This document shows positions 1-14,713 of a stretch of 64,000 bases of DNA, one piece after another (position 1 is the first letter of the stretch; every line of letters starts with the position of its first letter). The DNA is from Setaria digitata (lineage: Eukaryota; Nematoda; Chromadorea; Rhabditida; Setariidae). The notes beneath the pieces were generated by a model. That model was not told where the DNA came from and did no database searches. It saw only the letters and a list, made by a program, of their open reading frames with translations. The translations under genes and the position numbers were made by a program. The DNA lies in the NCBI GenBank assembly GCA_003640385.1, contig RCAB01000282.1, positions 1 through 64,000 on the forward strand, written 5' to 3'.

Positions 1-3000
1 AAAAAAAAAAAAAAATCTGTCAATTCATCATTATTCTACAAGTTGAAATACTATTGTGAATAATGCTGAAGGAGTTAGAATGAAAATAAAAATTTAAAAC
101 AGTTCTATGCGTTAAATAAAATCTGTACTAATCAAATGGATTAAAACTGAGGAAAAAAAATTTTTCAAATAAACGAATTTTTTTCTTTTTTGTAATTGAA
201 AAACAAGAAGACATAATGAAGAAAAATTAGAATAATCATAACGGAAGCAATGAATACCTAGAAATTTTTTGGATAAAATAAATATATTACAAATAGATAT
301 CAAACGAAACAATAATATTATGATGTCACTTCTTTTTTTTTTTTTTTGTGAAAATTAAGTAAAAAAAGAAAAAAAAAAGGAAAAAATAACGGAATCGAAA
401 AGAATGAAATGGTACAATACAACAATTTCTAGTGTCTATCAATTCTTTCATGACGAAAATGACCTGAAAAATGTGAATAAAAGATTCTACAGTATAATTT
501 GATTCAGGAAAAAAAAAAAAAAAGAGGTAAATTTTAGGAGAGAAAATAGCACAATGAATGATATAAGCAAGATCTAAACAAGAGAAAAAAAATGGTAAAG
601 AAAAGAAAAAATTATTATTCAATTAAGCAATAATTTTAATCATAAAAAAAATTTTCAAAATTCATTTGTACTTTTTAATAAAAATGAGAATTTGATGAAA
701 ATTTGACAGCATTATTTGATAATCAAATGGATTAAGTATAGTAGTGATGGACCATACTTTTCACTTTAATATATTCCGCTACATCTCTTATCAGTAGTAT
801 GTATTTTATCATGGTAACATCAAAAAAGAAAAAAAAGGTATTTATTGTAGAATATGTTTAGCAATTACTGTACAGCATGTTTGGAAATCACTATACATTA
901 TGCTGGCAATCATTATAAAAATATGCTTGACAATTATTATATAAAGTATGTTTAATAATAATAATTGTACAATATGCTCAAGAATGATTGTATTGTGTGT
1001 TTGGACAAAAATAAATGTTGATACAAAATGATCTGTAAAATATCATTTAAACTAAGATAATCTTAATACTGCATTATTTGATGCGGTAAGAATTGATTAA
1101 TCTAATCAAGATCGATTAAGAATACTAAACAGCAAAAGAAAGAATTTTCATCAAAAGTTTTAAAATTTTAACAGTAATTTTCAGACTTTTAACAAGCACT
1201 GAGAAAAGCGAAAAATCGTTACAGAGAGTAATTAAAGGACTCCAAAAAAAAAAAAAAAAAAGAGAGAAAGAGAGGAAAAGAAAAAGCAAATCATAAAATC
1301 ACAGGGAGATGATGAGTTGCTATAGAAAAATAATGAGGTGTAAGAAATTGGATAATTAGTTATGCCAAGGATGTAATTATACATAAATAATAAGGAAAAA
1401 AATAGACAAAGGAAGGATTTGAAGTTAACATTTTAACATGTCAGCATTGCTACTGATAATTATAGTAATTAACACTAAATTCTGTTGATTTTTTTCAATA
1501 AAGTACAATTTATCAATGCAATAAACTGCGGAAACAAATCACATTCTGAAGATTGCTATGCCCATCCATAGTTAACTAAATAATTTATTGTTAATGTAAC
1601 TCTGCATATATAAATTTATTTTATCACTGCAAACTATTTCACCAATTAGTAAATTTTGCTTAAATTTAATTTTTAATTTTGCTAATGAAAAAAATAAGAA
1701 AGTAAAAATGAAAATTTTAGTTCATATCTGCACAATTCACAGTCTAAAAGATAGGAAATGATTCTATCACATAGTTTGACAAGAATATTTTGGTGATTTC
1801 GAGAATAGTAAACTAAATATCGAGCGATTAAGGTTATGGCCTTGATGATAGGCTGAATGAATGAATATACTGGCTAATAATAACAGTTTGATGCTGAAAA
1901 TATTTAAATGCATTCAAACTCCGTTTTAATTCTTATTTCAAGTAGCACTAGATAAAATGAGAATTAAATTCTCTTTCTTTTTTTTTTTCACTTGAACATT
2001 TTCAAGAGCAAAAGAATGAACAAATAAAAGATAAAATTTATAAAACCACACAAATTTAGTGATGAAAATGCAACCATATATTTAAATCAAATAGAAAAAG
2101 GACGTGAAATATCGAATCAAAAAAAAAAAAAAAAAAAATTGCAAAATAACAAACTATCAATTATAGGACTTTGCTATAACAGTTTAAAATATCATCTAAA
2201 GATTTGTTTGACAAGTGATCAAGAATTCATTAGAGGATGATGCATCATTGAATGTGTTTCAAGAAGCAGATAGCAAAATGAACCTTTATAAAGTTTAATT
2301 AATAAAATTCCAGCATAAGCTTAAAATAATAGATGAGCCTAGAGATATGAATAGTACTATAAAGAAGCATTTCCATCATCACTAAAATATTTTCCTGTTG
2401 CTCAGCAACGCATACATATATTACCATCGGTATCTTCAATAAAGGTATTTATAAATTGGAAAACAAATGGAAATAATCGATTTTCCCATTGATCGATAAT
2501 TTTTTATCATATCATATTATCATTTTATTTGTAATAATACCAATTAAGAGTGCCCTTAATTGGATATCCTTAAGCTAACATTCGATATCCGGAATACTGC
2601 TTCCATAATTATTATGATTGGAAAATAAAAATAAGTAAGGAAAGGGAGGAAAAAAAAAAAAAAAACAATGATTAAAATATTGTTATCATTTGCGATATAT
2701 TTACAGTAACTAATTATCAGTTTTTTTTTTTCTATATTTAATGTCAAATAAATGACATAACCATGAATGAGAATGTATGAAAATAATATATAAAATGAAA
2801 TGTATAAAAAAAAAGCAAAAATTAAAAGTATAAATAAAATGAATTTTTAACAGAGATGAACAAATTCTAAAATTTTCCTTTTTCTTTTTTTCTGCTCATT
2901 GGACTTGATAGACGACATTAAGAAGTAATTTGGTTTGTTTATTGGACACGGCTGAGAATGTACTGCTTAAACATGAAAAGATGCCGACAAGTTTAGATAA

Positions 3001-4000
3001 GAGAAGAAAATGAGGAGTACTACAAGATCAGGACATTTTCCGCTGGGACAGAAAAATGTTTCGAAATAATGGGACTGATAGGAGATAGGTGAGACTGATG
3101 GCCAATAAAATGCTAGTGATAAACGATAGTTCGGAACAATTTTGATACTTATCACTAGTCATTATTTCTTTTGCGCGTGTGTGTGCGCTCATTTCAAGAG
3201 AAAAGCTTTATATTTAGATATTCTTTGCAGTTCTGAAGACATATTCAATTCATTTAATCCATCCATATATATCAATTAAAAACAAAAGAAAGAAAGAAAA
3301 CATTGCCTTACCATTGGCCTGACATTTCCACAATTCGAAACTGTCCTGTATTTACCATATGAGTAATTGTTATTTAAATTAATTAATTCATGAATTGTTT
3401 CCATTAGTTTTCTGAAAAAAAAATAATTAATTAATTAATTAAATAGCAAGCAGGCATTTTATTATAAAATATAGAATTACAAAAATAAGTATTATTTCAC
3501 AGTCTTATCTTATTTTAATATTACATCGACAAGAAACAATGAATTTATTAATTCATATCAAATTATATACATTTATTATTCTTAAATCTGAATAACTTCA
3601 TTTCCTATTTCTAACATAAATGATATTCCTTCTTTCCTTTTTTTTTTTTTTTCTGCAATATTTAAATGATGATAAAATTGTATAAATATGAATTAAAAAA
3701 AAAAAAAAAAAAAACGAAAAGCGATATTTGAAATGGGAAGGAACGATGGAAGAAAGGAAGTCTTTAGTGATAAAAATTTTTGTTATTTAAATGAATGCAA
3801 CAGGTGTATAAATTGTGTTCAATTTTCATTGAAAGTTTATTTTTAGCAGGTAACTCTCTCTAGCACGCTAAAACGGAATAAGAATGAAGCCAAAAAAAAA
3901 AAAAGGAAAAATGAGAGGAAAGGAATGTACAAATCAGGTCACGCGTATGTGCTATACAAGAATAGCATGAAGAAAATTCTCAACCTCCACCTATATAACA
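1..4000. other. AT-rich non-coding stretch
   Basis: No reading frame here looks coding; the open frames are A/T homopolymers read as Phe/Lys/Ile. There are many A or T runs of 12-20 nt (for example near 1243, 2119, 3640 and 3693) and scattered ATTA/TTAA motifs. I see no gene, RNA gene or mobile element. It may be intergenic, or long-intron or UTR sequence of a gene lying off the left edge. Confidence 0.6.
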
Positions 4001-4039
4001 TAACACCTATTTGTTTCTCACTTTTGTTGTTGTTGCAAT

Positions 4040-4440
4040 AGCCGCCGCTCACGTGGTACTTCCTTTTCTGCAACCTGCAATCATGCTTATACCTACACGC
4101 TACACTTCTTCATTATCCTCTCAGTTGTTGCCTGAAGCACCTTCTTCCAGCCACGTAAATCTCACTCATCTCTCTCTTCCATTCACGTGACACCCACTTA
4201 CCACCCACTTCTCCACACGTAACAACTAGCGCATTTCTTTTCCTAACTGCAATATGTAAACAAACCGTTCAGCAAGATCATTAAATTATCAAGTATGAAA
4301 TGATTATGTTTAGAGAGCAGCATAGTGAGATGCTACTACTATGTGCTAGGAGAAATAAATTCTTGCTTCTGTGATGATAACTTATCAGTGTGTTATCATC
4401 ACCATTAAACGATCCTGGTTCAGACTATTCCAATGGTAAG
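4040..4440. promoter_or_regulatory. CACGTG/CACGTA cluster followed by a GATA-site palindrome
   Basis: This patch is GC-richer than its surroundings. It has CACGTG at 4050-4055 and 4184-4189 and CACGTA at 4152-4157 and 4216-4221, all in a pyrimidine-rich plus strand. Downstream is a perfect 11-bp inverted repeat (arms 4371-4381 and 4392-4402) containing several TTATC/GATAA cores. An ATG directly abutting a consensus donor (ATG 4433-4435, then GTAAG) lies 30 nt further on. CACGTG is the bHLH E-box core and GATAA the GATA-factor core. That this is a promoter is inference; no plus-strand gene can be traced downstream. Confidence 0.35.
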
Positions 4441-7400
4441 TGTCAATTAACGAACACTAAGAAATAAATGGCAATTTTAATTATGCACAATTTATTTATA
4501 ATCGTAATTTTGATATTATGAAATTCGATCATGTCAACTTTCCTATATTTTAAATAAAAAGTTTCAAACATTACAAGGTAATCAGTGATGCTCTTTTGTA
4601 ATAGATTATATTATGAATGTTTTAGACTAAAATTTTTTTTTTTTATCATTGTTTTTTTGAGGTGTAAAAATGCCAAATAAATTGTATATTGTATTGGTTA
4701 TGAATCACTCATGTACACACGTCAGTCTAACGTTTCTCTTTTCCATTCACTTTTGTGATAGATATTTTATTCGAGAAACGTTAAGCATCAAAAAAAAAAC
4801 TTTAGTACAAATTAGTGCGCACAGTTTTTTTTTTTTTTTTTCTTTCAGGTCTTTCAAGTTAGGTATAACTTTTTTAGCTCAGACTTGAAAAAAAAAAAAA
4901 AAAAGATGTAAAAGATTGAGAAGGAAGAAATCAAAAATTTAATAACGTTTATTGAACATTATTGGTAGCACACGATATACATTACTTCAAGCTTTTAATG
5001 AAAGTCTGCTTAAGTCATTTTCAACAAAAAAAGAAAAAAAAAAAGAGGAAAAATTAAAAAGTGAAAGATTTTTGAAATATTATGCTTTAATTTCGTACTT
5101 TTAAGAAATTTCAAAAAATTAGCAGGAAAAAATTTCTGAACAACTGGTAAAATTTATATATATAAAAAAAAAAAGGAAGATTATTTTCCATTTTAATCTT
5201 AAACAAGCTTAGTTTAAAAACTTACGCAAAAAAAGAAAATTTATCAAGTTTCAAGCGAAAAATGAGGAAACTTGAGAAAGATTAGACATATTATCAGCAT
5301 TATTTCAAGTACTAATTAATTTAACTCGAATAGCTTATCAAACTGATATCTGTTAGGAAAAGGAATAAAATTGCTAGATAGTTAATATCATTTTGCTAAT
5401 TCAACTGAATTGCTGCGTTTTATTTCTAATTGGGACCGAAAAAAAGTAATTAAATTCACAATACTTGAATTATTATACAACAAGAACAAGAAAATATATA
5501 CCAGAAAAAATGCAAAAGAACTGTAGGAATTAGAAATTAATGATGAAATGAAATTTTTATAGGATGAAAAATTAACATGTAAGACTCTCGAAAAAAAAAG
5601 TTAGAAAGACAGGAAAAAAATTAGCGGAAACATTATCATTGTTTATCTTCTAAGTAGTTTATCAAACTCTAACGGCAATGATATCTGTTAGAAATTGATA
5701 TGAAAAAATCAGCCAGATTCTTCTTTTTTTTTTAACTAATAAATGGTCTGTTAATTTGGTTCATGTTGGAAGAATTATGAGACGGTAAAAAGATAAAGAT
5801 AATGAAAAAATTGCCGATGAAACTAGCTCACATATTATACTTCAAAAAACTCCACTTACTAAGAAAAAAAAAAAAAAAAAAAAGAGAACGATTCTTGAAA
5901 TGATTACAGTAGCGAAAGTATTCGTGTTTAATCTTTCCGTTCCATCTGATTGTAATGCAAATTAAAATATAATTTTATGGTATGGAAATGAATGTAAGCT
6001 TATATATTATTGCATGAGTTTTGACACGAATTGTAATGGTAAGATGGGAATGATGCTTTACAGTAGTTGTAGACGAGGTCAGAATGGATGATAATTGAAG
6101 TGTATTCATGATAAAACATAACATAAATGGTAAGATGAGTGATATGATAATGAGCGGTATGATAAGCTCTAGCAACGATTATTTTTATTGGGCTTCAATT
6201 GACATGGCAATTCTTGCGGTTTCTGTAAAAGTCTGATTAAATCAAATTTAATTACTCAGAAATAATTCATGTATTACAGCCATTTACTATATATATATAT
6301 ATATATATATAAATATATGATTTTAAACAAGACCTCATCATTTATCCATAACTATTTTTGATATGGTCTTTATCAGTTTTATCAGAAAGAATTCGTGTCT
6401 CACTGCTATATTGTGAACAGTGAAAGTCCTAAATGAATGGTTTTTACATTATATATATAATCATTTCAAGATTTAAGGTTATATTAGATATAAAGAAGGT
6501 ACTGAGCGCTATAAGAATGTTTCCGGAATAATAAAGTTATAAATTTAGAACAGAAATTAGATTCAGTATCATTCTTTTAGTTAAAGTTTCGTTTCACATT
6601 CTTGCATATGTCTCATTATGAGTTTATAATCTTTTTTTTTTCTTTTTTTTTTTAGAAATGTTATTTTTGAATCATGAATGTATCAAAAGAAAATGAAGCT
6701 ATTTAGGCGAAAGAAATAATATTTGTTAAAATCGAAAAAAAAAAAAAAAGATTTGTCTTTTTTCATATAGTAAGTATTCTGGTTTGAACTATTACAATGT
6801 ATTTTGAATTCACAATAAGTTTTAGATTAAAGTAATTTTTTGATTTGTAAATTCTTTAAATACCTTACTTCCCTGCAAGAAAGAAAAAAAAATAAAAATA
6901 AAAAATAAAATGGTAACAATTATTTCACGTTCTGGTTTAAAACAAAATAATGTTATTTTTGACCATTTCAAAATTCTTCTCCTAGAAAGTGAAGTTTTAA
7001 AATCTTTAACAAGAGTTTAAACAAATTCTTAACAACCAGAACAGAATCAAAAAGTAATGAAAAAAGAAATGGAGCAATGAAAAATCCAGTTACAATTTTA
7101 TGGCTATAAAAAAGCTAATCCGATGATCGATAATCACATCCTGGAGCATTTCCTTTTAAAATTTAAAGCAACAAAGTGAAAAATGAAAAACAGACTAAAA
7201 CATAAATTTAGAATTGTACGTATAAATATCTATCTATATGTTAATACTAATATAATGTTACTCAGTAAGCAGCATAGCCTTATTATTTAAAAAATTTCGC
7301 CCTTTCTGGAATGTTAATAATTGCTACACCACCGCTTATCACTGTGATAAAATAACTTTGAAAAAAAAAAAAAAAAAAAAAGAAAAAAAAAGTTCATTCT

Positions 7401-8701
7401 GATTGCTTCTTTAAATGAATGAAAAATCGAGAGGAGCAAAATTGTGATGAACAGTTTATTTTGCAATGATAAATGTAAAATACCCTGATTTTAGATGTTA
7501 AGTGATTATGAAAAAATATTATAGAGATTAATTTGTTATAACTGAAAAGAAAATTATGGAACAAGCAAAAGGAAGAATTTACTTGCTTGTTATCACTGTA
7601 AACTAAAATAATAATCTTTATCTTGATAAAACGAGGAAAAAGTAATCATTAAATATGCTATTAAAATAAAGATTAAAGTAAAGAAAGTGTTGTTATATGC
7701 GCAGCTAAATATCAGTGTTATCAGTTTGTACGGAGAAGAAGGAAGTGAGAAAGAGTGATTAAAAATTCTTTTGATGAAGAAATAGATTTAAAAAAAAAAA
7801 TAAATTAATTAATTATTAACTTTAAATGATGCGCATTTTATTTGCTATCATTCAGTGAGCTCATTTTATTTCAAATTAACCATCTATATTGAAAAGAAAA
7901 AAAAAAAAAATGAAACTTTCCCAAAAAAGGTTTTGTAAATTTTCCATGTCCGATGAATTTCCTTCTCGTTTTCGTTGTTATAAAGCACAGACAAAAAGAA
8001 AGAAAAGAAATTAGCAATTTTAACAGTTTAAAATTGCTAATTTCTAAGATATTGGAGCCACTGTTGAATGTGGAAATTTTTGTATAAAGGTTTAAAAAAA
8101 AAAAAAAAGGAAATAACGTGAGATTAAGGCCTGAAGTAAGATGGAACCAAAGAAAAAGTTTCAGTAAATTCAATCTTCATGAGAAATTTAAATTCTAGCG
8201 ATCATTTGACACAATGGTAATGTATTGCATGTTATCAAAAAAAAAAAAAAGTATGGAAATTTTTTTTTTTTTTTATAGCAGAAGTTAAAGTTGATTTTAC
8301 AATAATCTTGCTATATATATCATATAGAGTAAGGGTTATATTTCTTCATTTCTTTAATTTCCCATCATGTTATAAAAAACGCTCACCTGCTAACAGATAA
8401 TAATAATAAAGGTATCATTTCAATTCTAGTGATAAGTTTTTTTTTTTTTTCACCTGATTGAATATATTTGCTTCAAGTGATGTGCATTTGCTTTATTCCA
8501 GTCGGTTAATTAAATATTTTTATCATTATCCATCTTTCATTATCTATCAGCTTCTCTGATAAGCTGATAAATTTCTGTTTCATGTTAATGACCGAAATTG
8601 CGTAGAATTTTAATTGTTAAAATGTTATTCTTTTCTCATACATCATTAAATCCTTGTTTCTTGATAAAAATGACCACGATTTCATTTTTGATTTAAAAGT
8701 G

Positions 8702-8732
<31 letters not shown>

Positions 8733-8880
8733 AATTTTCATTAATAATTTAAGCTATGCAAAAGCCAAAAAAAAAAAAAAAATTCCCCATCTGTGGAAAC
8801 TTATCAGTAATAAACTTATCACTAATAGATCAATAATATATACACTAATTCAATAACACAAAAGATTCCATCACACTGAT
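4441..8880. other. AT-rich non-coding stretch with short hairpins
   Basis: No credible coding frame. It holds many A/T homopolymers, a short TA run at about 6290-6312, and loosely repeated phrases around 5330-5360 and 5660-5700 (TTATCAAACT and GATATCTGTTAG occur in both). One perfect hairpin at 8006-8045 is listed separately. TTATC/GATAA motifs become dense towards 8400-8880. Confidence 0.55.
8006..8045. repeat. Perfect 18-bp inverted repeat with 4-nt loop
   Basis: The arm at 8006-8023 (AGAAATTAGCAATTTTAA) is the exact reverse complement of 8028-8045, separated by CAGT. In RNA or cruciform DNA this is an 18-bp uninterrupted stem with a tetraloop. No gene is modelled around it. Confidence 0.9.
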
Positions 8881-8894
8881 AAACTTTTTAAAAC

Positions 8895-9280
8895 ATATTT
8901 CTCAATCATTCAATTCCTTTTCACAACCCTTCCTCAGCGTGTGTAGTACACACACACATGTAAGTAAAAGACCCACCCAGTGTGGTGGCACTTTATCATT
9001 TCTTCGAAATGGCATTTGTTTGAAATCCCGCGAGATGTTATGCAAAAAAGTTGATTGAAAGCGTCGTGGGTGGTCGTCAGGTAGCAACTATGGCATAGTT
9101 AATTGTTGCTACACATGCTTGGAACATTCATTAAAAGTTCTGGTTGCCACACAACCGATGCAAACTTTATGGGTGGTCCAAAATTTGTCACCAACATGTA
9201 TATAGCTTGAGCAAATTCTCAATTTGAATGCATCGTGTGGGGCGAGCAATTTTATGTATCACCTGGAGTTTGCATATGAA
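8895..9280. other. GC-richer non-coding island
   Basis: A 380-nt island with markedly fewer homopolymers than its flanks, including a CA/TG-rich segment (about 8935-8960) and CGTGGGTGGTCG near 9062. The only sizeable frame is a 61-aa minus-strand ORF at 8902-9087 that resembles nothing I recognise. It could be a regulatory element, an unrecognised non-coding RNA or a relic. Confidence 0.3.
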
Positions 9281-9959
9281 AATGTAAATGATTGGGAAAA
9301 AAGAAAAAAAAAAAAAAAAAATGCACCAAAATGGAATTATTATTAAGTGAAATGAAAACAACATGCAGTAATTGAAATATAGGAAAATTTTTTTTTTTTT
9401 GCATAAAATTTGATATGTATAATTTGACTGAAAGTAAAGCTATGTGAGAGAGAAGATTTTTATTAATTATTAAAATTTTTATTTTTTAATAAATTTTTAT
9501 AATAAATTTTTATTAAATTAATTATGTATGTTTTAGACAACATTTTATCATTAAATGATATGAAACTATTATGATGTTGAATGAATTTTAATAGTTTGTT
9601 GTTAATTTGAATCCTAATTGGCATTTGTACTTAGGTTTCCTGTTTTTTAGTCTCATCACTATATTGATTTAAAAAAAAAAAAAAAAAAAAAAGAAAGAAA
9701 TTAAATCTTCTAGCTAATTAATTAACCGCCTTTAATTGTTTATTCTCATCTTAGCTACTCAAACATCTATTTTTTTTTTTTTTTTTTTTGGTGCAATTTT
9801 TCAATTTTCAATTAAGACAAGAAAGAATCAAAAAATGATCGAATAAAACCAAAGGGAGACATAATTCCATGAGCTACAGGCTAATCACTTATGACGCTTG
9901 CATTAACTAAATACCAAACTTGATACGATTGCTTCTTCACAACTAATTCAGTTTGAAAT

Positions 9960-11300
9960 TTTTACTTTTATTTTTAAATTCCAATATCACCGCCAAAATG
10001 TTTTTGAAATTTTGGCACGAAATTTCAGGGAAGATTCAGCGCATTTAAAAAATGCGTTTTCTTTTCTTTTTATTTCACTTTAGTCTTTTCAAAAATAACT
10101 TCGAAGTAGAGAATCTGATTTGAGGGAAAGGAAGAAATGGAAAACCACATATTCAAGGGTATTTCAGAAATTCGGTAGCAATGCTGCAACTTAAAGACAG
10201 TGTAACATTTCAGATTACAAGTTCTCGAAAAGATTCTCATCGGCATTTCACATTTAGTTGAAGTTTAATAGAATATGGTAAGTTTGAGTTCTATTTTATG
10301 GTCTTTTGTGTTTCACAGGTAGGTAGTTCAAGCAAATTGTTTAGCTATTTTTCAAATTAACCAATAAGCAGAAGTTGGTGACACCTGAAATTAACAAAAA
10401 AAAAACGCCATGATTTGACGATTAGGTCTTTTCTGGACCTTCATAATTCCTTCAATACTCTATCTATTATGATGATGTTGTCCAGAATTAGCTTCTAACC
10501 TTAAAAAAAAAAGGGATTTAAAGATAGATTTAATTTCAAAACTCATCTTACATTTTTTAAATAAACACGAGTGAAATAAGTTGACTGCAAAATTGACAAT
10601 ATCCTACCTGGTATTTCTCAATAAACTGACCAACAGTTTGTGGAGAAACTGAAACTCATCATGCAGAAATGATTGCTAATTTTTGCTATAAATCAGTTTT
10701 ATTTAACACAAGAATTCAAGAGTCATCTGGCAATTTCTCCAACAAAGTTTCAGAATTACCCGAACAATTAAGGCCACTTTCTTGACTACTGCTTATAGTG
10801 TTCCAAGTCTGTAGAATGATCATATCCGATGTAAAAGAGTTATCAACAAATCATTCCATCGATTATTGACGATAGTTTAGAAAGGTCAAAAGGTCGAAGA
10901 AAGATCCGAAGTTCCAGATAAATCATTACCCCATTAAATAAAACATTTGAGTTAAGTAAGTTAACTTTTCTTATCATATTATCAATCATATTAGCCTACC
11001 CGTAGCTTCTGGTTAGTTGATCCTTACATCTTTAGTTGATAAAGTAATCTGAACTTTTATTTGAGCTTAATTATTAACAATATAATTTACTCCTCTTGAA
11101 TTACCAGTTAGCTAATATAATTTTTCAAGAAAGTATTCTTCTCCATCTCAAAACTATTCAGATGGGAAAGAGTCAAGTCAAGTTTGCTATCCTTATGTTG
11201 GCTACTTCTCATATCAGGCAGGTGTAGTAATTTAGGAATACAATGTAAACAGGAACAATTAAATAAAAAGTTATTTTGACGATATTAATACCTGGCATAT
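9960..11300. other. Low-homopolymer block with coding-like fragments on the minus strand
   Basis: Composition here is closer to that of the gene-bearing parts of the window. On the minus strand, a segment beginning after a good acceptor-like TTCTACAG near 10815 is open for 31 codons to a stop near 10724. Another frame is open for about 60 codons across 11120-11285, ending in TAA. Neither joins into a gene I can model and I recognise no domain. It may be a degenerate gene or mobile-element remnant. Confidence 0.25.
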
Positions 11301-14416
<3,116 letters not shown>

Positions 14417-14713
14417 ATAGCACTGAAACGGATGACATAGGAAAAAAAAATGATCGTTCATATAGGAATCGAAGTAATTAAATACATAGCTATTCAATAT
14501 ACCCATTGAATAAATATGTATTGATATAGTGGTAATAGTATGAAAAAGGGTTTTTTTTTTTCCTTTTTTGTATATTAATGGTGGAATTTTAATTAAGAAA
14601 GGTTAGAATTATTTAATTGGAATGATAATGAATGAAATTGGAGGAAAAAAGAAGGAAAAAGAATGAAAAGGCACAAATAAAGGAGAGATAAGGAAGAATT
14701 TATATGATAGAGC

